50,730 bases of DNA from Bacillus sp. RO2 (GTDB lineage: Bacteria > Bacillota > Bacilli > Bacillales > Bacillaceae_I), in NCBI RefSeq assembly GCF_012911845.1, contig NZ_JAAXCU010000040.1, forward strand, positions 1-50,730, in the 5' to 3' direction. The notes beneath the pieces are model-generated. The model was not told the DNA's origin, did no database searches, and saw only the letters and a list, made by a program, of their open reading frames with translations. A program made the translations under genes and the position numbers. Below are positions 28,645 to 36,309 of the stretch, one piece after another (position 1 is the stretch's first letter; each line of letters begins with the position of its first letter).

Positions 28645-28661
28645 ATACCTATAGGGGGTAT
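28645..28661 (-). promoter_or_regulatory. CsoR operator before copA
   Basis: The 17-bp ATACCCCCTATAGGTAT (minus strand) is a CsoR-type pseudo-palindrome, TACCCC...GGTA, located immediately upstream of the copA ribosome binding site. It closely resembles the box before csoR at 29309-29325. Confidence 0.85.
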
Positions 28662-28670
28662 ATTATTTTC

Positions 28671-28706
28671 CAAATAAAACGTGCTGTTCTCGGAAGAAAA
28701 GCACGT
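28671..28706 (-). terminator. Terminator or attenuator between copZ and copA
   Basis: Minus-strand ACGTGCT pairs with AGCACGT around a 14-nt loop, followed by TTTTATTT. It lies 15 bp past copZ and ahead of the second CsoR box, so it may separate csoR-copZ from copA transcripts or cap their relative level. Confidence 0.7.
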
Positions 28707-28721
28707 ATCTGACCAGATGGA

Positions 28722-28928
28722 TTATGCTACCTCATAACCTTCTTCGTCGATTGTGTCCTTAATTTTATCAACTGTTACTTGCTCGCTTTTGTATTCTACT
28801 GCAACAGTTCCAGATGCAAGATCCACTTTAACCGAATTCACGCCTTCAAGTTCCCCAACGCTTCCTTCAACAGCTTTTACACAATGACCGCAACTCATAC
28901 CATTTACTTTTAACGTTACTTGTTCCAT
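28722..28928 (-). CDS. copZ: Copper chaperone CopZ
   Basis: A 68-aa heavy-metal-associated (HMA) domain protein with GMSCGHC (Cys13, Cys16). It delivers Cu(I) to the N-terminal domains of CopA. It follows csoR by 12 bp. AAGGGGAGATTAAG precedes the ATG. Confidence 0.96.
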   Translation of the reverse strand: MEQVTLKVNGMSCGHCVKAVEGSVGELEGVNSVKVDLASGTVAVEYKSEQVTVDKIKDTIDEEGYEVA

Positions 28929-28940
28929 CTTAATCTCCCC

Positions 28941-29276
28941 TTATTTCATCAGTCTTTTTACTGTTACTAACAACTCATCTATCACTTCTGTATCGCCATC
29001 TTGAATTCTTTCCACGATACAGGATTTCATATGTCCCTCTAAAAGCATTTTTCCAAGGCCATTTAGAGCAGACTGTACTGCCGAGATTTGAGTGAGAACA
29101 TCATCACAATAGGTGTCCTCTTCAACCAGCCGTTTCACCCCGCGCACCTGACCTTCGATACGGTTCAAGCGTGAGATCAACGCCTTTTTTTGTTCTTCAG
29201 AATGGTGACTTTTACGCTCACCTTTGTCTGTATGGCAACACTCTTCATTTACTGTTTCAACTGGAAGGTTTTCCAT
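28941..29276 (-). CDS. csoR: Copper-sensing repressor CsoR
   Basis: A 111-aa all-helical CsoR/RcnR family repressor. The Cu(I) ligands of true CsoR proteins are present: Cys57 in DTYCDDV and His82/Cys86 in GHMKSC, the C-H-C fingerprint. The N-terminus (to about residue 25) adds extra Cys and His (ECCHTDK, SHH) not needed for the known site. Apo-CsoR binds the boxes at 29309 and 28645; copper releases it. Confidence 0.95.
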   Translation of the reverse strand: MENLPVETVNEECCHTDKGERKSHHSEEQKKALISRLNRIEGQVRGVKRLVEEDTYCDDVLTQISAVQSALNGLGKMLLEGHMKSCIVERIQDGDTEVIDELLVTVKRLMK

Positions 29277-29308
29277 CGTTCTTGACCTCCTATCTCTTAT
29301 AAAGTAAC

Positions 29309-29325
29309 ATACCCCTATACGGTAT
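29309..29325 (-). promoter_or_regulatory. CsoR operator before csoR-copZ
   Basis: ATACCCCTATACGGTAT (17 bp, written on the plus strand) is an inverted-repeat CsoR box 33 bp upstream of csoR. It lies in the 101-bp divergent gap, so it could also influence the TVP38-like gene, 53 bp away on the other side. Confidence 0.85.
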
Positions 29326-29377
29326 GTAAAGTAATTGAATTTATAATTTTAAAATAATTTCAGAAGAGGTACGTTAC

Positions 29378-29929
29378 ATGTGGAAAGATCAAGTGCTGGA
29401 ATGGTTTGAAGCAGTCGGACCATTTGCCATCCTACTTAGTATTTTAATCAATACCATCATAAGCATACTCGCTTTTATGCCAAGCGTTTTCCTTACGGTT
29501 GCCAATCTGGCATTCTTCGGCTTTTGGTGGGGAACGTTGATCTCTTTTTTAGGGGAGTCCATAGGAGCAGTCATCAGTTTTTGGTTGTATCGTAAAGGCA
29601 TAAAAAAGTTTGCCCCGGATGCGTTGATGAAAAATAAATGGCTGGTGAAATTACAGGAAACAGGTGGCCGGGAAGCCTTTTTATTGGTTCTTGCTTTGAG
29701 GTTGTTTCCATTTGCACCTTCCGGACTTGTTACATTGGCTGGAGCAACAAGCCGGATCAGCTTGGTCAGGTTTGCGGTCGCAAGTACAGTCGGAAAGATA
29801 CCTGCTTTAATGTTAGAAGCTTTTTCTGTTTATCAAGTGCTGCAATGGAATTCTGCTGGTAAGGTAATATTGGCTCTCGTGGCGGTAGGAGTAATAGTGG
29901 TTTTATTACGAGGGCGATTAAAAAAATAA
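29378..29929 (+). CDS. TVP38/TMEM64 (DedA-related) membrane protein
   Basis: A 183-aa integral membrane protein with hydrophobic segments near 15-35, 38-62, 105-125 and 155-178. The VTT-type signature is present: FWWGTLISFLGESIGAVISFWLYR, then LFPFAPSGLVTLAGATSRISL with the GxxG-like loop. Relatives act as lipid scramblases or flippases in other systems, but this branch is uncharacterised. ATG 29378 has AGAGGT 7 bp upstream. It is divergent from csoR across a CsoR box. Confidence 0.85.
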   Translation: MWKDQVLEWFEAVGPFAILLSILINTIISILAFMPSVFLTVANLAFFGFWWGTLISFLGESIGAVISFWLYRKGIKKFAPDALMKNKWLVKLQETGGREAFLLVLALRLFPFAPSGLVTLAGATSRISLVRFAVASTVGKIPALMLEAFSVYQVLQWNSAGKVILALVAVGVIVVLLRGRLKK

Positions 29930-29980
29930 CTCAAAAAACATTTGGCCCTTTAAATTCAAGGTATTTGGTTTATCGCCGCT

Positions 29981-30102
29981 GTTCCTTTTCGCAAATGGCT
30001 ACGCTTTCCGCGGGGCGACCTTGAGCCTCCTCGGCAAGCCTGCGGGGTCTCAACATTGCCGCTACTTCCCCGCAGGAGTCTTCGCCATTTGCTCCAATCC
30101 AC
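29981..30102. repeat. Dispersed intergenic repeat, long form (copy A3)
   Basis: Contains CGCAAATGGCTACGCTTTCC, GAGCCTCCTCGGC, GCCTGCGGGGTCTCAAC, CGCAGGAGTCTTCGCC and TTTGCTCCAATCC, matching A1 and A4. Together with copy B2 it occupies the 417-bp gap between the TVP38-like gene and helD. Confidence 0.8.
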
Positions 30103-30194
30103 AGCTAGAAACTACTAGAACGAAACGTTTATGCTTTTTTAAGATAACTCGGTTAGATGCATTTTATAAATCCTTAGGTGAATGAAGCCATCTT

Positions 30195-30280
30195 GTTGAT
30201 CGGAGTGGAAGGCGCGCAGATGCCCCGGGAGGCTTCTGGACCGCCCGCAGGCAAGTGAAGCGCCTGGAACGGAAATCAAC
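30195..30280. repeat. Dispersed intergenic repeat, short form (copy B2)
   Basis: Bounded by GTTGATCGGAG and GGAACGGAAATCAAC, with GGCGCGCAGA and GAAGCGCCTGG inside. The inverted GTTGAT/ATCAAC ends are clear. It lies just beyond the helD terminator. Confidence 0.8.
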
Positions 30281-30307
30281 TGAATTATAAGCTTTCTTAT
30301 ATTAATA

Positions 30308-30338
30308 AGACAGAGCCTCTACTAAAAAGGCTCTGTCT
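30308..30338 (-). terminator. Intrinsic terminator of helD
   Basis: AGACAGAGCC and GGCTCTGTCT form a perfect 10-bp stem around an 11-nt loop, 9 bp past the helD stop. The minus strand continues TATTAATAT, which is only moderately U-rich. Confidence 0.8.
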
Positions 30339-30346
30339 CATCTTTA

Positions 30347-32668
30347 TTATTCCTCTAATAGAAACTTCCCATCCGACACATGCCCAAGCAGAAAGTCTCC
30401 CACTTCGTTTCCGTAAAAGCTTAAATGATGCAGGGGCCTTGTCATAGCTACATACAACAGCTTTACGTCAATTTCAGTTTCTGTGAACACCTCATCTAGC
30501 GTGCACAATAGCACAGCGTCAAACTCTAGTCCCTTTGCCAACTGGGCATGGACGATGACGACATCCTCTTGATTGATTTCCTCATTTTCCCGTAGCAATT
30601 GCACCTGTAAGTCTGTATACTTGCGAAGCATCCCCTCAATCTTCTTGCATTCTTTCTCGGTTTTGCCAATTACCGCAATTGTTTTTCGGCCGTCCACTGC
30701 ATACAACTTCTTAATCTCAGCCTCTAGCACTTCTGCCTTTTCAGCAGCGCTATCACCAGATGTAGACCATTTATGAAAAACTGCCTTCGCACCATGCCTC
30801 ACCACCGGCTCCACTTTTGGTAGTTCAAAAGGTAATAGCTTCAAAATGTCATTGGCCGTTTCCATGATTTCCACTGTTGTACGATAACTTTTTTGCAACG
30901 TTGTGTAGGCAGCCCTTGGGAAAATTGCTTCCTTCACCTTGTTCCAATCCTGAATGCCACGGTATGAATGAATACCTTGCGCCAAGTCTCCCACGATAGT
31001 GAACATATCGGTTTCCAACGAACTTTTTAAAGCCGCTAGCTGAAAGTAACTGTAATCCTGCGCTTCATCAATTACCACATTTCGAGCACGCAAATCTTTA
31101 TCTATTCCGTACAAATGGTGCTGCAAATAAAGCAACCCTGCCAGATCTTCTAGCTCATACTCTTTCTGTCTATGCAATTTCACTTGATAGTCGACAAAGT
31201 ACTTAATCTGATAGTCATCCAAATAATCGCTTGCATACTTCGCAAAGGTAGTCCGATCTGTTACCAGCTCTTTGAAATAGTGAAAAAGGGTGTGCTTAGG
31301 GAGCTTGCGGATAAAAGCATTAACAGCGGTTCTGGACTCCCGTTTTATCTCTTCTGTCATGGCATCTTTTTTGTCCATCGCTTTTGTCACATAGCTTTTT
31401 CGTTTAGCAGGATCAAGGTTCATGTTGAACAGGGCTTTGTCTAGTTTGTTGTCATAGAATCTCTCTACTTTATGCAAAAGCACTTTTTTCTCCGTACGTA
31501 CATAGTTTTGCAGGACACTTTTCACCTTTTCTACTCGGCGATAATACGGGAGGTAGGTATATTCGTTGCGAATCAGGTTTTCCATTTTTTCAGCGGTGTA
31601 GAGTTTGAATTTAGAAGTCAGGTAGAAATCTTCTGTTGGAATGAGTGTTTCTAAGATGTCAGATAAATAGCGGTCCATGATGTCCTTGAATTCTAGCGAA
31701 CCTTTGAAGCTTGCCAACCATTGGACCATTTCCGGATCTTCATATTCATGGTTAATGAAACCCATCAACTTCTCAGAAGGAGGTCGCAATTTCACCTTTT
31801 TGCCGATGCAGCTTAAGACAAAATCAATAAAGGTCGTCTGTAAGATTCGGTCCACCCCAAGCTCTGGGAGGACTTCGGAAATGTAGTCGATGAAAAGATT
31901 GTTCGGTGCGAGGATCATCAGTTGTTCTGGTCGGAATTGATCCTGGTAGGTATAAATGAAATATGAAATTCGGTGAAGCGCAATGGTTGTCTTTCCGCTT
32001 CCTGCCGCTCCTTGCACGATAATCGGTTTATTTAAATCCGCTCGAATAATTCTATTTTGTTCTTCTTGAATCGTAGAGACGATATCAGTGAGGCGGTTGC
32101 TGGAACTGCCGGAAAGTGATTCTTGTAACAGCTCGTCCGTCGTCGTCAAATCAACATCTCTTATGTCTTGGAGCTCGCCGTCTTCCATAATATACTGCCG
32201 TTTCAGAGAGAGATAGCCGTCGTACGTTTCCCCTTCCGCTTCATATTCCACCTCTCCAATCCTGCCGTCATAGTAAAGGTTGGCTATCGGGGAACGCCAA
32301 TCAACAATAATAGGGTCTTGCGTTTCCCTATCAAAAAGCGAGGCCTTCCCAAAATAAAGGACCTCCTCTTCTTCTTTGCCGACGCGCTTGTAATCAATTC
32401 TCGCAAAGTAAGGTTTATGGTAGATTTTCTTGAGGCTGCGGATCTCTTCTGTCGTCCGCTGAAGCATGTTCGCATTGGTGAGCATGTTCAAATAACTTAA
32501 ACTACTGTCTGAAAAATCAGTTCCATCCAACGCTTCTTTAAAACTGGATTTAAACGATTCCTCATCCAACTCTGTTGCTTTAATGACAATGTCCATATAC
32601 TTTTTGGTAAAGATAAGCCGTTCTACTTCCTGATCAAAATCAGGATGCCTTTTTTTCATTTCTGCCAA
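30347..32668 (-). CDS. helD: HelD-like UvrD/Rep-family helicase acting on RNA polymerase
   Basis: A protein of about 773 aa. An N-terminal coiled-coil arm (about 1-110) with SPIANLYYDG beyond it is the HelD fingerprint; Walker A is GAAGSGKTTIALHR, Walker B VIDEAQDYS, and motif VI YVAMTRPL. HelD removes stalled RNA polymerase from DNA using ATP. It is divergent from the standard B. subtilis HelD in the N-terminal arm. The start is uncertain: TTG 32668 has GGGAG 9 bp upstream; ATG 32659 (MKKRHPDF) also fits homologues; a TTG at 32704 has no ribosome binding site. Confidence 0.9.
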   Translation of the reverse strand: MAEMKKRHPDFDQEVERLIFTKKYMDIVIKATELDEESFKSSFKEALDGTDFSDSSLSYLNMLTNANMLQRTTEEIRSLKKIYHKPYFARIDYKRVGKEEEEVLYFGKASLFDRETQDPIIVDWRSPIANLYYDGRIGEVEYEAEGETYDGYLSLKRQYIMEDGELQDIRDVDLTTTDELLQESLSGSSSNRLTDIVSTIQEEQNRIIRADLNKPIIVQGAAGSGKTTIALHRISYFIYTYQDQFRPEQLMILAPNNLFIDYISEVLPELGVDRILQTTFIDFVLSCIGKKVKLRPPSEKLMGFINHEYEDPEMVQWLASFKGSLEFKDIMDRYLSDILETLIPTEDFYLTSKFKLYTAEKMENLIRNEYTYLPYYRRVEKVKSVLQNYVRTEKKVLLHKVERFYDNKLDKALFNMNLDPAKRKSYVTKAMDKKDAMTEEIKRESRTAVNAFIRKLPKHTLFHYFKELVTDRTTFAKYASDYLDDYQIKYFVDYQVKLHRQKEYELEDLAGLLYLQHHLYGIDKDLRARNVVIDEAQDYSYFQLAALKSSLETDMFTIVGDLAQGIHSYRGIQDWNKVKEAIFPRAAYTTLQKSYRTTVEIMETANDILKLLPFELPKVEPVVRHGAKAVFHKWSTSGDSAAEKAEVLEAEIKKLYAVDGRKTIAVIGKTEKECKKIEGMLRKYTDLQVQLLRENEEINQEDVVIVHAQLAKGLEFDAVLLCTLDEVFTETEIDVKLLYVAMTRPLHHLSFYGNEVGDFLLGHVSDGKFLLEE

Positions 32669-32860
32669 ACTCTTCACACTCCCGAGGTTTATGTAGAGAC
32701 GCAAAAAACCATGAAATAGAGTTTTTCTCCATTCATGGTAACTATCCCTTAAGGAACCTTTTCAAAGTACGCAACGGTTTTCTGTTCTTTTTTGCCGGAA
32801 AAACAATTATAACCGCTTACAAAACAATTTGCAATTTTCCATCAGATTTAGTTCTTTCCC

Positions 32861-32889
32861 TTGTCAGCTTCTACTTTTATATGTAAACT
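32861..32889 (+). promoter_or_regulatory. Sigma-A promoter candidate of bioB
   Basis: TTGTCA, a 17-bp spacer and TAAACT. The -10 lies inside the left arm of the BirA-type operator, as expected for a repressed biotin promoter. Confidence 0.55.
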
Positions 32890-32911
32890 TTTAATGTGAT
32901 TTAGTTTACAT
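32881..32911 (+). promoter_or_regulatory. BirA (biotin repressor) operator
   Basis: ATGTAAAC and GTTTACAT are perfect inverted arms separated by 15 bp, matching the Firmicutes BirA box (TGTWAAC-N14/15-GTTWACA). It lies 116 bp upstream of bioB. Confidence 0.88.
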
Positions 32912-32929
32912 TTAAATTGCATTATCATT

Positions 32930-32994
32930 GTTGATTGTAGTGGAAGGCTCGCGGACCGCCCGTGGAAAGCGAAGCGCCTGGAACGGAAATCAAC
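32930..32994. repeat. Dispersed intergenic repeat, short form (copy B3)
   Basis: Starts GTTGATTGTAGTGGAAGGC and ends GGAACGGAAATCAAC, with terminal GTTGATT/AATCAAC arms. It lies between the BirA operator and the bioB ribosome binding site, so it is transcribed as part of the bioB leader. Confidence 0.82.
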
Positions 32995-33026
32995 AGTTCA
33001 TGTAAAAACTAATAGGAGTGATTACT

Positions 33027-34037
33027 TTGACTTGTAAACAGCTTGCAGAAAAAGTGGTGGATGGCTATCGTATAACACCGGAAGAAGCCTTACAAATATT
33101 AAAAGAAGATGACGACAACGTATTAGAACTCATTCATTCAGCCTTTCATATTCGCAAACACTACTACGGAAAAAAAGTAAAACTGAACCTGATCATTAAC
33201 GCCAAAAGTGGCTTATGCCCAGAAGATTGCGGCTACTGCTCCCAGTCCATGAAAGCCGACACGGAAATTAACAGCTACCCGCTTGTCAGCAAAAAAATTA
33301 TCGTCGACGGAGCCAAAGAAGCCAAGAAGAATAAAATCGGTACCTACTGTATCGTCATGAGTGGCCGAAAGCCGACAAATCGAGACGTGGATACGGTGGT
33401 ACAAGCCGTTCAGGATATTAAAAAAGATGTAGACAATATGAAGATTTGCGCTTGTTTGGGTCTTGTCAATGACGCACAAGCAAAACGATTGAAGGAAGCT
33501 GGTGTGGACCGCTTTAATCATAATATCAATACAAGCAAAGGGCATCACAGCGAGATCACTACGACTCATGATTATGATGACCGCATCCGCACACTTGAAA
33601 CATTGAAAAGTGCTGGAATCTCCCCTTGTTCTGGAGTAATTTGTGGAATGGGTGAAACGCTTGAGGATATTGTAGAAATGGCATTTTCACTAAAAGAATT
33701 AGATGCCGACTCCATTCCCGTTAACTTTCTCCACCCAATAGAAGGAACGAAGCTTGCCGGCATGGATGATTTGACACCACTAAAATGCTTGAAGATCCTA
33801 GCCATGTTCCGATTTGTGAATCCAACAAAAGAAATCAGGATTTCCGGAGGCCGTGAATACAATCTTCGCACCCTTCAAAGTATGGGGCTTTACATGGCAA
33901 ACTCTATCTTTGTTGGAGACTATTTGACCACTAGCGGCCAGGCATCTAACCAGGATTACCAAATGATCCAAGACCTTGGTTTTGAAATTGAAGAAAATGC
34001 ATTCGAAACAGAAAGCCAGCAATTTGCAGGGGTATAA
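33027..34037 (+). CDS. bioB: Biotin synthase
   Basis: A 336-aa radical SAM enzyme that inserts sulfur into dethiobiotin. The radical SAM cluster motif is CPEDCGYC (Cys64, Cys68, Cys71); further signatures are [37 protein letters not shown] and [10 protein letters not shown]. The start is assigned to TTG 33027, 8 bp after AGGAG; a GTG three codons earlier overlaps the site. The other bio genes are absent here, so bioB is an orphan under its own BirA operator. Confidence 0.96.
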   Translation: MTCKQLAEKVVDGYRITPEEALQILKEDDDNVLELIHSAFHIRKHYYGKKVKLNLIINAKSGLCPEDCGYCSQSMKADTEINSYPLVSKKIIVDGAKEAKKNKIGTYCIVMSGRKPTNRDVDTVVQAVQDIKKDVDNMKICACLGLVNDAQAKRLKEAGVDRFNHNINTSKGHHSEITTTHDYDDRIRTLETLKSAGISPCSGVICGMGETLEDIVEMAFSLKELDADSIPVNFLHPIEGTKLAGMDDLTPLKCLKILAMFRFVNPTKEIRISGGREYNLRTLQSMGLYMANSIFVGDYLTTSGQASNQDYQMIQDLGFEIEENAFETESQQFAGV

Positions 34038-34053
34038 TTAGATTTCCTAGTAA

Positions 34054-34091
34054 AGGACAGTGGAACAGTTAGTGCCACTGTCCTTTTTTAA
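34054..34091 (+). terminator. Intrinsic terminator of bioB
   Basis: AGGACAGTGG pairs with CCACTGTCCT around an 11-nt loop, followed by TTTTTTA. It begins 17 bp past the bioB stop and runs into the end of the convergent yciI-like gene. Confidence 0.95.
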
Positions 34092-34414
34092 ACACTTATG
34101 GAGAATTTTTCATTCATTAACGCAAGTCTGTATGGTGACAATTCTCCCGTCATGATTTCACTTGATACGGCAGGGTCGTTATTCATAAACCGTTCTGCTT
34201 CCGTTTCATTCCTTGCCAAGAATATAACAATTCCAAATCCGGTTTCATCCGTCTGCTCAGTTCTTCCTGCAAGAATGACCACTCCACTTTCCACATTCTT
34301 TTTTAAGTAGGAAAAATGTCGAGATACTATGGTTTTCTCCTCTTCCGTCCAACACTCCGGGTCATATAATCTTTCAGGCAACCTAAGTAAATAAATATAC
34401 GTATGCAGGCTCAT
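34088..34414 (-). CDS. YciI-like protein
   Basis: A 108-aa protein of the YciI/DGPF-like alpha-beta barrel family: YIYLLRLPERLYDPECWTEE, then HFSYLKKNVESGVVILAGRT and FVIFLARNETEA-like FGIVIFLARNETEAE, and a C-terminal NNDPAVSSEIMTGELSPYRL. Members are small dimeric proteins of uncertain enzymatic role. ATG 34414 (MSLHTY) is preceded by AAAGGAG at 11 bp; the GTG four codons earlier overlaps that site. Confidence 0.8.
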   Translation of the reverse strand: MSLHTYIYLLRLPERLYDPECWTEEEKTIVSRHFSYLKKNVESGVVILAGRTEQTDETGFGIVIFLARNETEAERFMNNDPAVSSEIMTGELSPYRLALMNEKFSISV

Positions 34415-34488
34415 GGATTTCCCCACTCCTTTCCTTCCCTTAAATTTCTACAAATTCTGAGGAAATCCTTTTTTCCGTCACGTAAAAG

Positions 34489-34510
34489 AGGGACAGCACG
34501 AGCTGTCCCT
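34489..34510 (-). terminator. Intrinsic terminator of the SDR gene
   Basis: Minus-strand AGGGACAGC pairs with GCTGTCCCT around a 4-nt loop, followed by CTTTTACG. It lies 15 bp past the stop. Confidence 0.85.
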
Positions 34511-34524
34511 AAAAATACATATTA

Positions 34525-35403
34525 TTATCCGTTCACAACCGTCCCGCCGTTAATATGAATCATTTGACCGGAGACATAAGAGGAATCCTCCGATGCCAAA
34601 TAAACATAGGCCGGAGCCAATTCAGCAGGCTGACCCGGACGTCCCATTGGAGAATCAGTACCGAATTCTTCCACCTGCTCTCCATCAAAGGATGCTGGAA
34701 TGAGTGGAGTCCAAATGGGACCAGGAGCTACACCGTTCACCCTGATTCCGCTGCCAACGATATTCTCTGACAAGGAACGCGTTAACGCTACAATTGCACC
34801 TTTGGTCGCGGAATAGTCCATTAATACAGGCATTCCTTTGTAGGCCACCACAGAAGCGGTGTTGATAATGGAACTTCCTTTATCCAGATACGGCATGGCC
34901 GCCTGAATAAAATAAAAATAGGAAAAGATATTCGTTTGGAACGTACGCAGTAATTGTTCTTCCGAAATATCCTCGATTTTCTCCTGCACATGCTGTTCAG
35001 CGGCATTGTTCACGAGAATATGTAATCCTCCCAGTTCTTCCGCTGTCTGCTTTACAACATCTGTGCAAAAATCCTTTTGACCAATGTCACCAGAATACAA
35101 CAGACATTTGACGCCATATTTTTCTACCATTTGTTTTGTTTCTTTTGCATCCTCATGTTCATCAAGGTAGACGATGCTGACATTTGCTCCTTCTTTTGCG
35201 TAGGCAATGGCGACTGCCCGGCCAATCCCGCTGTCCCCGCCAGTGATGATGGCATTTTTTCCTTTTAGTTTTCCGCTTCCCTTGTAGTTTGGGTTGTCGC
35301 AGATTGGTTCTGGAATCATATCGTTTTCATCACCAGGTTGTTTACTTTGTTCTTGTGGCGGTTGGCCCTCTGTTTGTACGGTATAAAATCGTTCTTTACT
35401 CAT
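34525..35403 (-). CDS. SDR-family oxidoreductase (YhdF/general-stress type)
   Basis: A 292-aa short-chain dehydrogenase with the N-terminal extension typical of YhdF/YhxC/GsiB-neighbour stress dehydrogenases. The cofactor loop is TGGDSGIGR (54-62); NNAAEQ is at about 132; the catalytic triad is Ser184, Tyr197 and Lys201 in DYSATKGA. The substrate is unknown; relatives are annotated as glucose/ribitol-like dehydrogenases. ATG 35403 has AAGGAG 8 bp upstream. In B. subtilis yhdF belongs to the sigma-B regulon, but here only a sigma-A-like promoter is seen. Confidence 0.88.
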   Translation of the reverse strand: MSKERFYTVQTEGQPPQEQSKQPGDENDMIPEPICDNPNYKGSGKLKGKNAIITGGDSGIGRAVAIAYAKEGANVSIVYLDEHEDAKETKQMVEKYGVKCLLYSGDIGQKDFCTDVVKQTAEELGGLHILVNNAAEQHVQEKIEDISEEQLLRTFQTNIFSYFYFIQAAMPYLDKGSSIINTASVVAYKGMPVLMDYSATKGAIVALTRSLSENIVGSGIRVNGVAPGPIWTPLIPASFDGEQVEEFGTDSPMGRPGQPAELAPAYVYLASEDSSYVSGQMIHINGGTVVNG

Positions 35404-35444
35404 TTTCTCCACTCCTTTTTATCGAGGTCTAAATAGCAAGGCTG

Positions 35445-35472
35445 ATAATATTTCTTTTGTTTATATAGTCAA
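35445..35472 (-). promoter_or_regulatory. Sigma-A promoter candidate of the SDR gene
   Basis: Minus-strand TTGACT, a 16-bp spacer and TATTAT, about 40 bp before the start. Confidence 0.6.
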
Positions 35473-35482
35473 AAGATAAAGA

Positions 35483-35505
35483 GACAGCCTTTTTTAATGG
35501 CTGTC
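35483..35505 (-). terminator. Intrinsic terminator of the KGG stress gene
   Basis: Minus-strand GACAGCC pairs with GGCTGTC around a 9-nt loop rich in A, followed by TCTTTATCTTTT. It lies about 33 bp past the stop and just ahead of the SDR promoter. Confidence 0.8.
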
Positions 35506-35537
35506 CTTATCATTCTTATCTATATTTGAAGCACTTG

Positions 35538-36014
35538 TTAGTTATTTGAGCTGCTGTTGGAGCTGTTTGAATTATTCGAGCGGTTCGAGTTGTTCGAGCT
35601 ATTTGAGCTGTTCGAGCTGTTCGAGCTGTTCGAGCTGTTTGAGCTGTTTGAGCTGTTCGAGTTGTTCGAGCTGTTCGAGTTGTTCGAGCTGTTCGAGCTG
35701 TTCGAGCTGTTTGAGCTGTTCGAGCTGTTCGAGCTGTTCGAGCTGTTCGAGCTGTTTGTGGTATTGGAGTTGTTCGAACTGTTACCGCCTTTTTGGCCAA
35801 TTTCTTCGAAGTGCTCTTTGCCATGTTCGTTTAGCGTTTTATTTCCGCCTTTTTGTCCAATTTCCTCGAAATGCTCCTGACCATGCTCCTGCTTTGTCTT
35901 CTCTCCGCCCTTGCGTCCGCGCTCCTCATAGGTCATTGTGGAGGTGTTAGAGCTGTTGTTGTTAGAGTTGTTATTAGAGTTGTTGTTACTATTATTGCTA
36001 TTGTTATTTGCCAT
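35538..36014 (-). CDS. KGG-repeat general stress protein (GsiB-like) with Ser/Asn tail
   Basis: A 158-aa hydrophilic protein. Residues 2-26 are almost only Asn and Ser. The centre (27-78) has three KGG stress motifs (ERGRKGG, EIGQKGG, EIGQKGG) with intervening EHGxEHFE, as in GsiB/con-10 stress-induced proteins, which resemble LEA-type protectants. The remainder (79-158) is a low-complexity Ser-Ser-Asn tail encoded by a 9-bp tandem repeat. A GGAGAGG ribosome binding site precedes the ATG. In B. subtilis gsiB is one of the strongest sigma-B genes; no clear sigma-B site is seen directly upstream here. Confidence 0.87.
   Translation of the reverse strand: MANNNSNNSNNNSNNNSNNNSSNTSTMTYEERGRKGGEKTKQEHGQEHFEEIGQKGGNKTLNEHGKEHFEEIGQKGGNSSNNSNTTNSSNSSNSSNSSNSSNSSNSSNSSNNSNSSNNSNSSNSSNSSNSSNSSNSSNSSNNSNRSNNSNSSNSSSNN
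35566..35757. repeat. 9-bp tandem repeat coding (Asn-Ser-Ser)n
   Basis: Near-perfect repetition of GAGCTGTTC (plus strand) with T/C variation, read on the minus strand as AAC-AGC-TCG. It builds the Ser/Asn tail of the KGG protein. Such a run is prone to length change by slippage in units of three residues without a frameshift. Confidence 0.92.
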
Positions 36015-36065
36015 GTCGATTCCTCTCCTTATAAGTAATTTTTTAAAAATACCTAAGTAGCTAAC

Positions 36066-36254
36066 CTACATCCAACCGTCTACTTCACGTTCCGCCTCTT
36101 CTCTCGACTTCCCGTGTCGTTCTTGAATTTTGCCTACCAGCTTATCACGATCTCCTTCAATTTGTTGAAGATCATCGTCCGTGAGATTTCCCCATTTCTT
36201 CTTAGCGTCGCCTTTCATTTGGTCCCACTTACCTTTCATGGTTGTCTGATTCAT
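36066..36254 (-). CDS. csbD: CsbD-family stress protein
   Basis: A 62-aa CsbD-like protein: MNQTTMKGKWDQMKGDAKKK, then WGNLTDDDLQQIEGDRDKLVG and QERHGKSREEAEREVDGW, the standard family layout. CsbD is a sigma-B-dependent protein of unknown biochemical role. ATG 36254 has GGAGGT 7 bp upstream; the two upstream in-frame ATGs are too close to or beyond that site. It precedes the KGG gene on the same strand by about 50 bp. Confidence 0.93.
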   Translation of the reverse strand: MNQTTMKGKWDQMKGDAKKKWGNLTDDDLQQIEGDRDKLVGKIQERHGKSREEAEREVDGWM

Positions 36255-36309
36255 GATCATCACCTCCCACTTCAATTTGTGACATCTGATAGCTCGTCAC
36301 TAGTTACTT

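Noticed and set aside
35546-35950. Cys/Ser-rich 134-residue and Glu-Leu-Phe-rich 107-residue frames opposite the KGG gene
   Set aside because: They are produced by the 9-bp repeat read on the opposite strand; the minus-strand frame has KGG motifs, a ribosome binding site and a terminator.
36015-36065. Sigma-B promoter directly before the KGG gene
   Set aside because: AGGTAT is present, but no GTTT-type -35 lies at the right distance.
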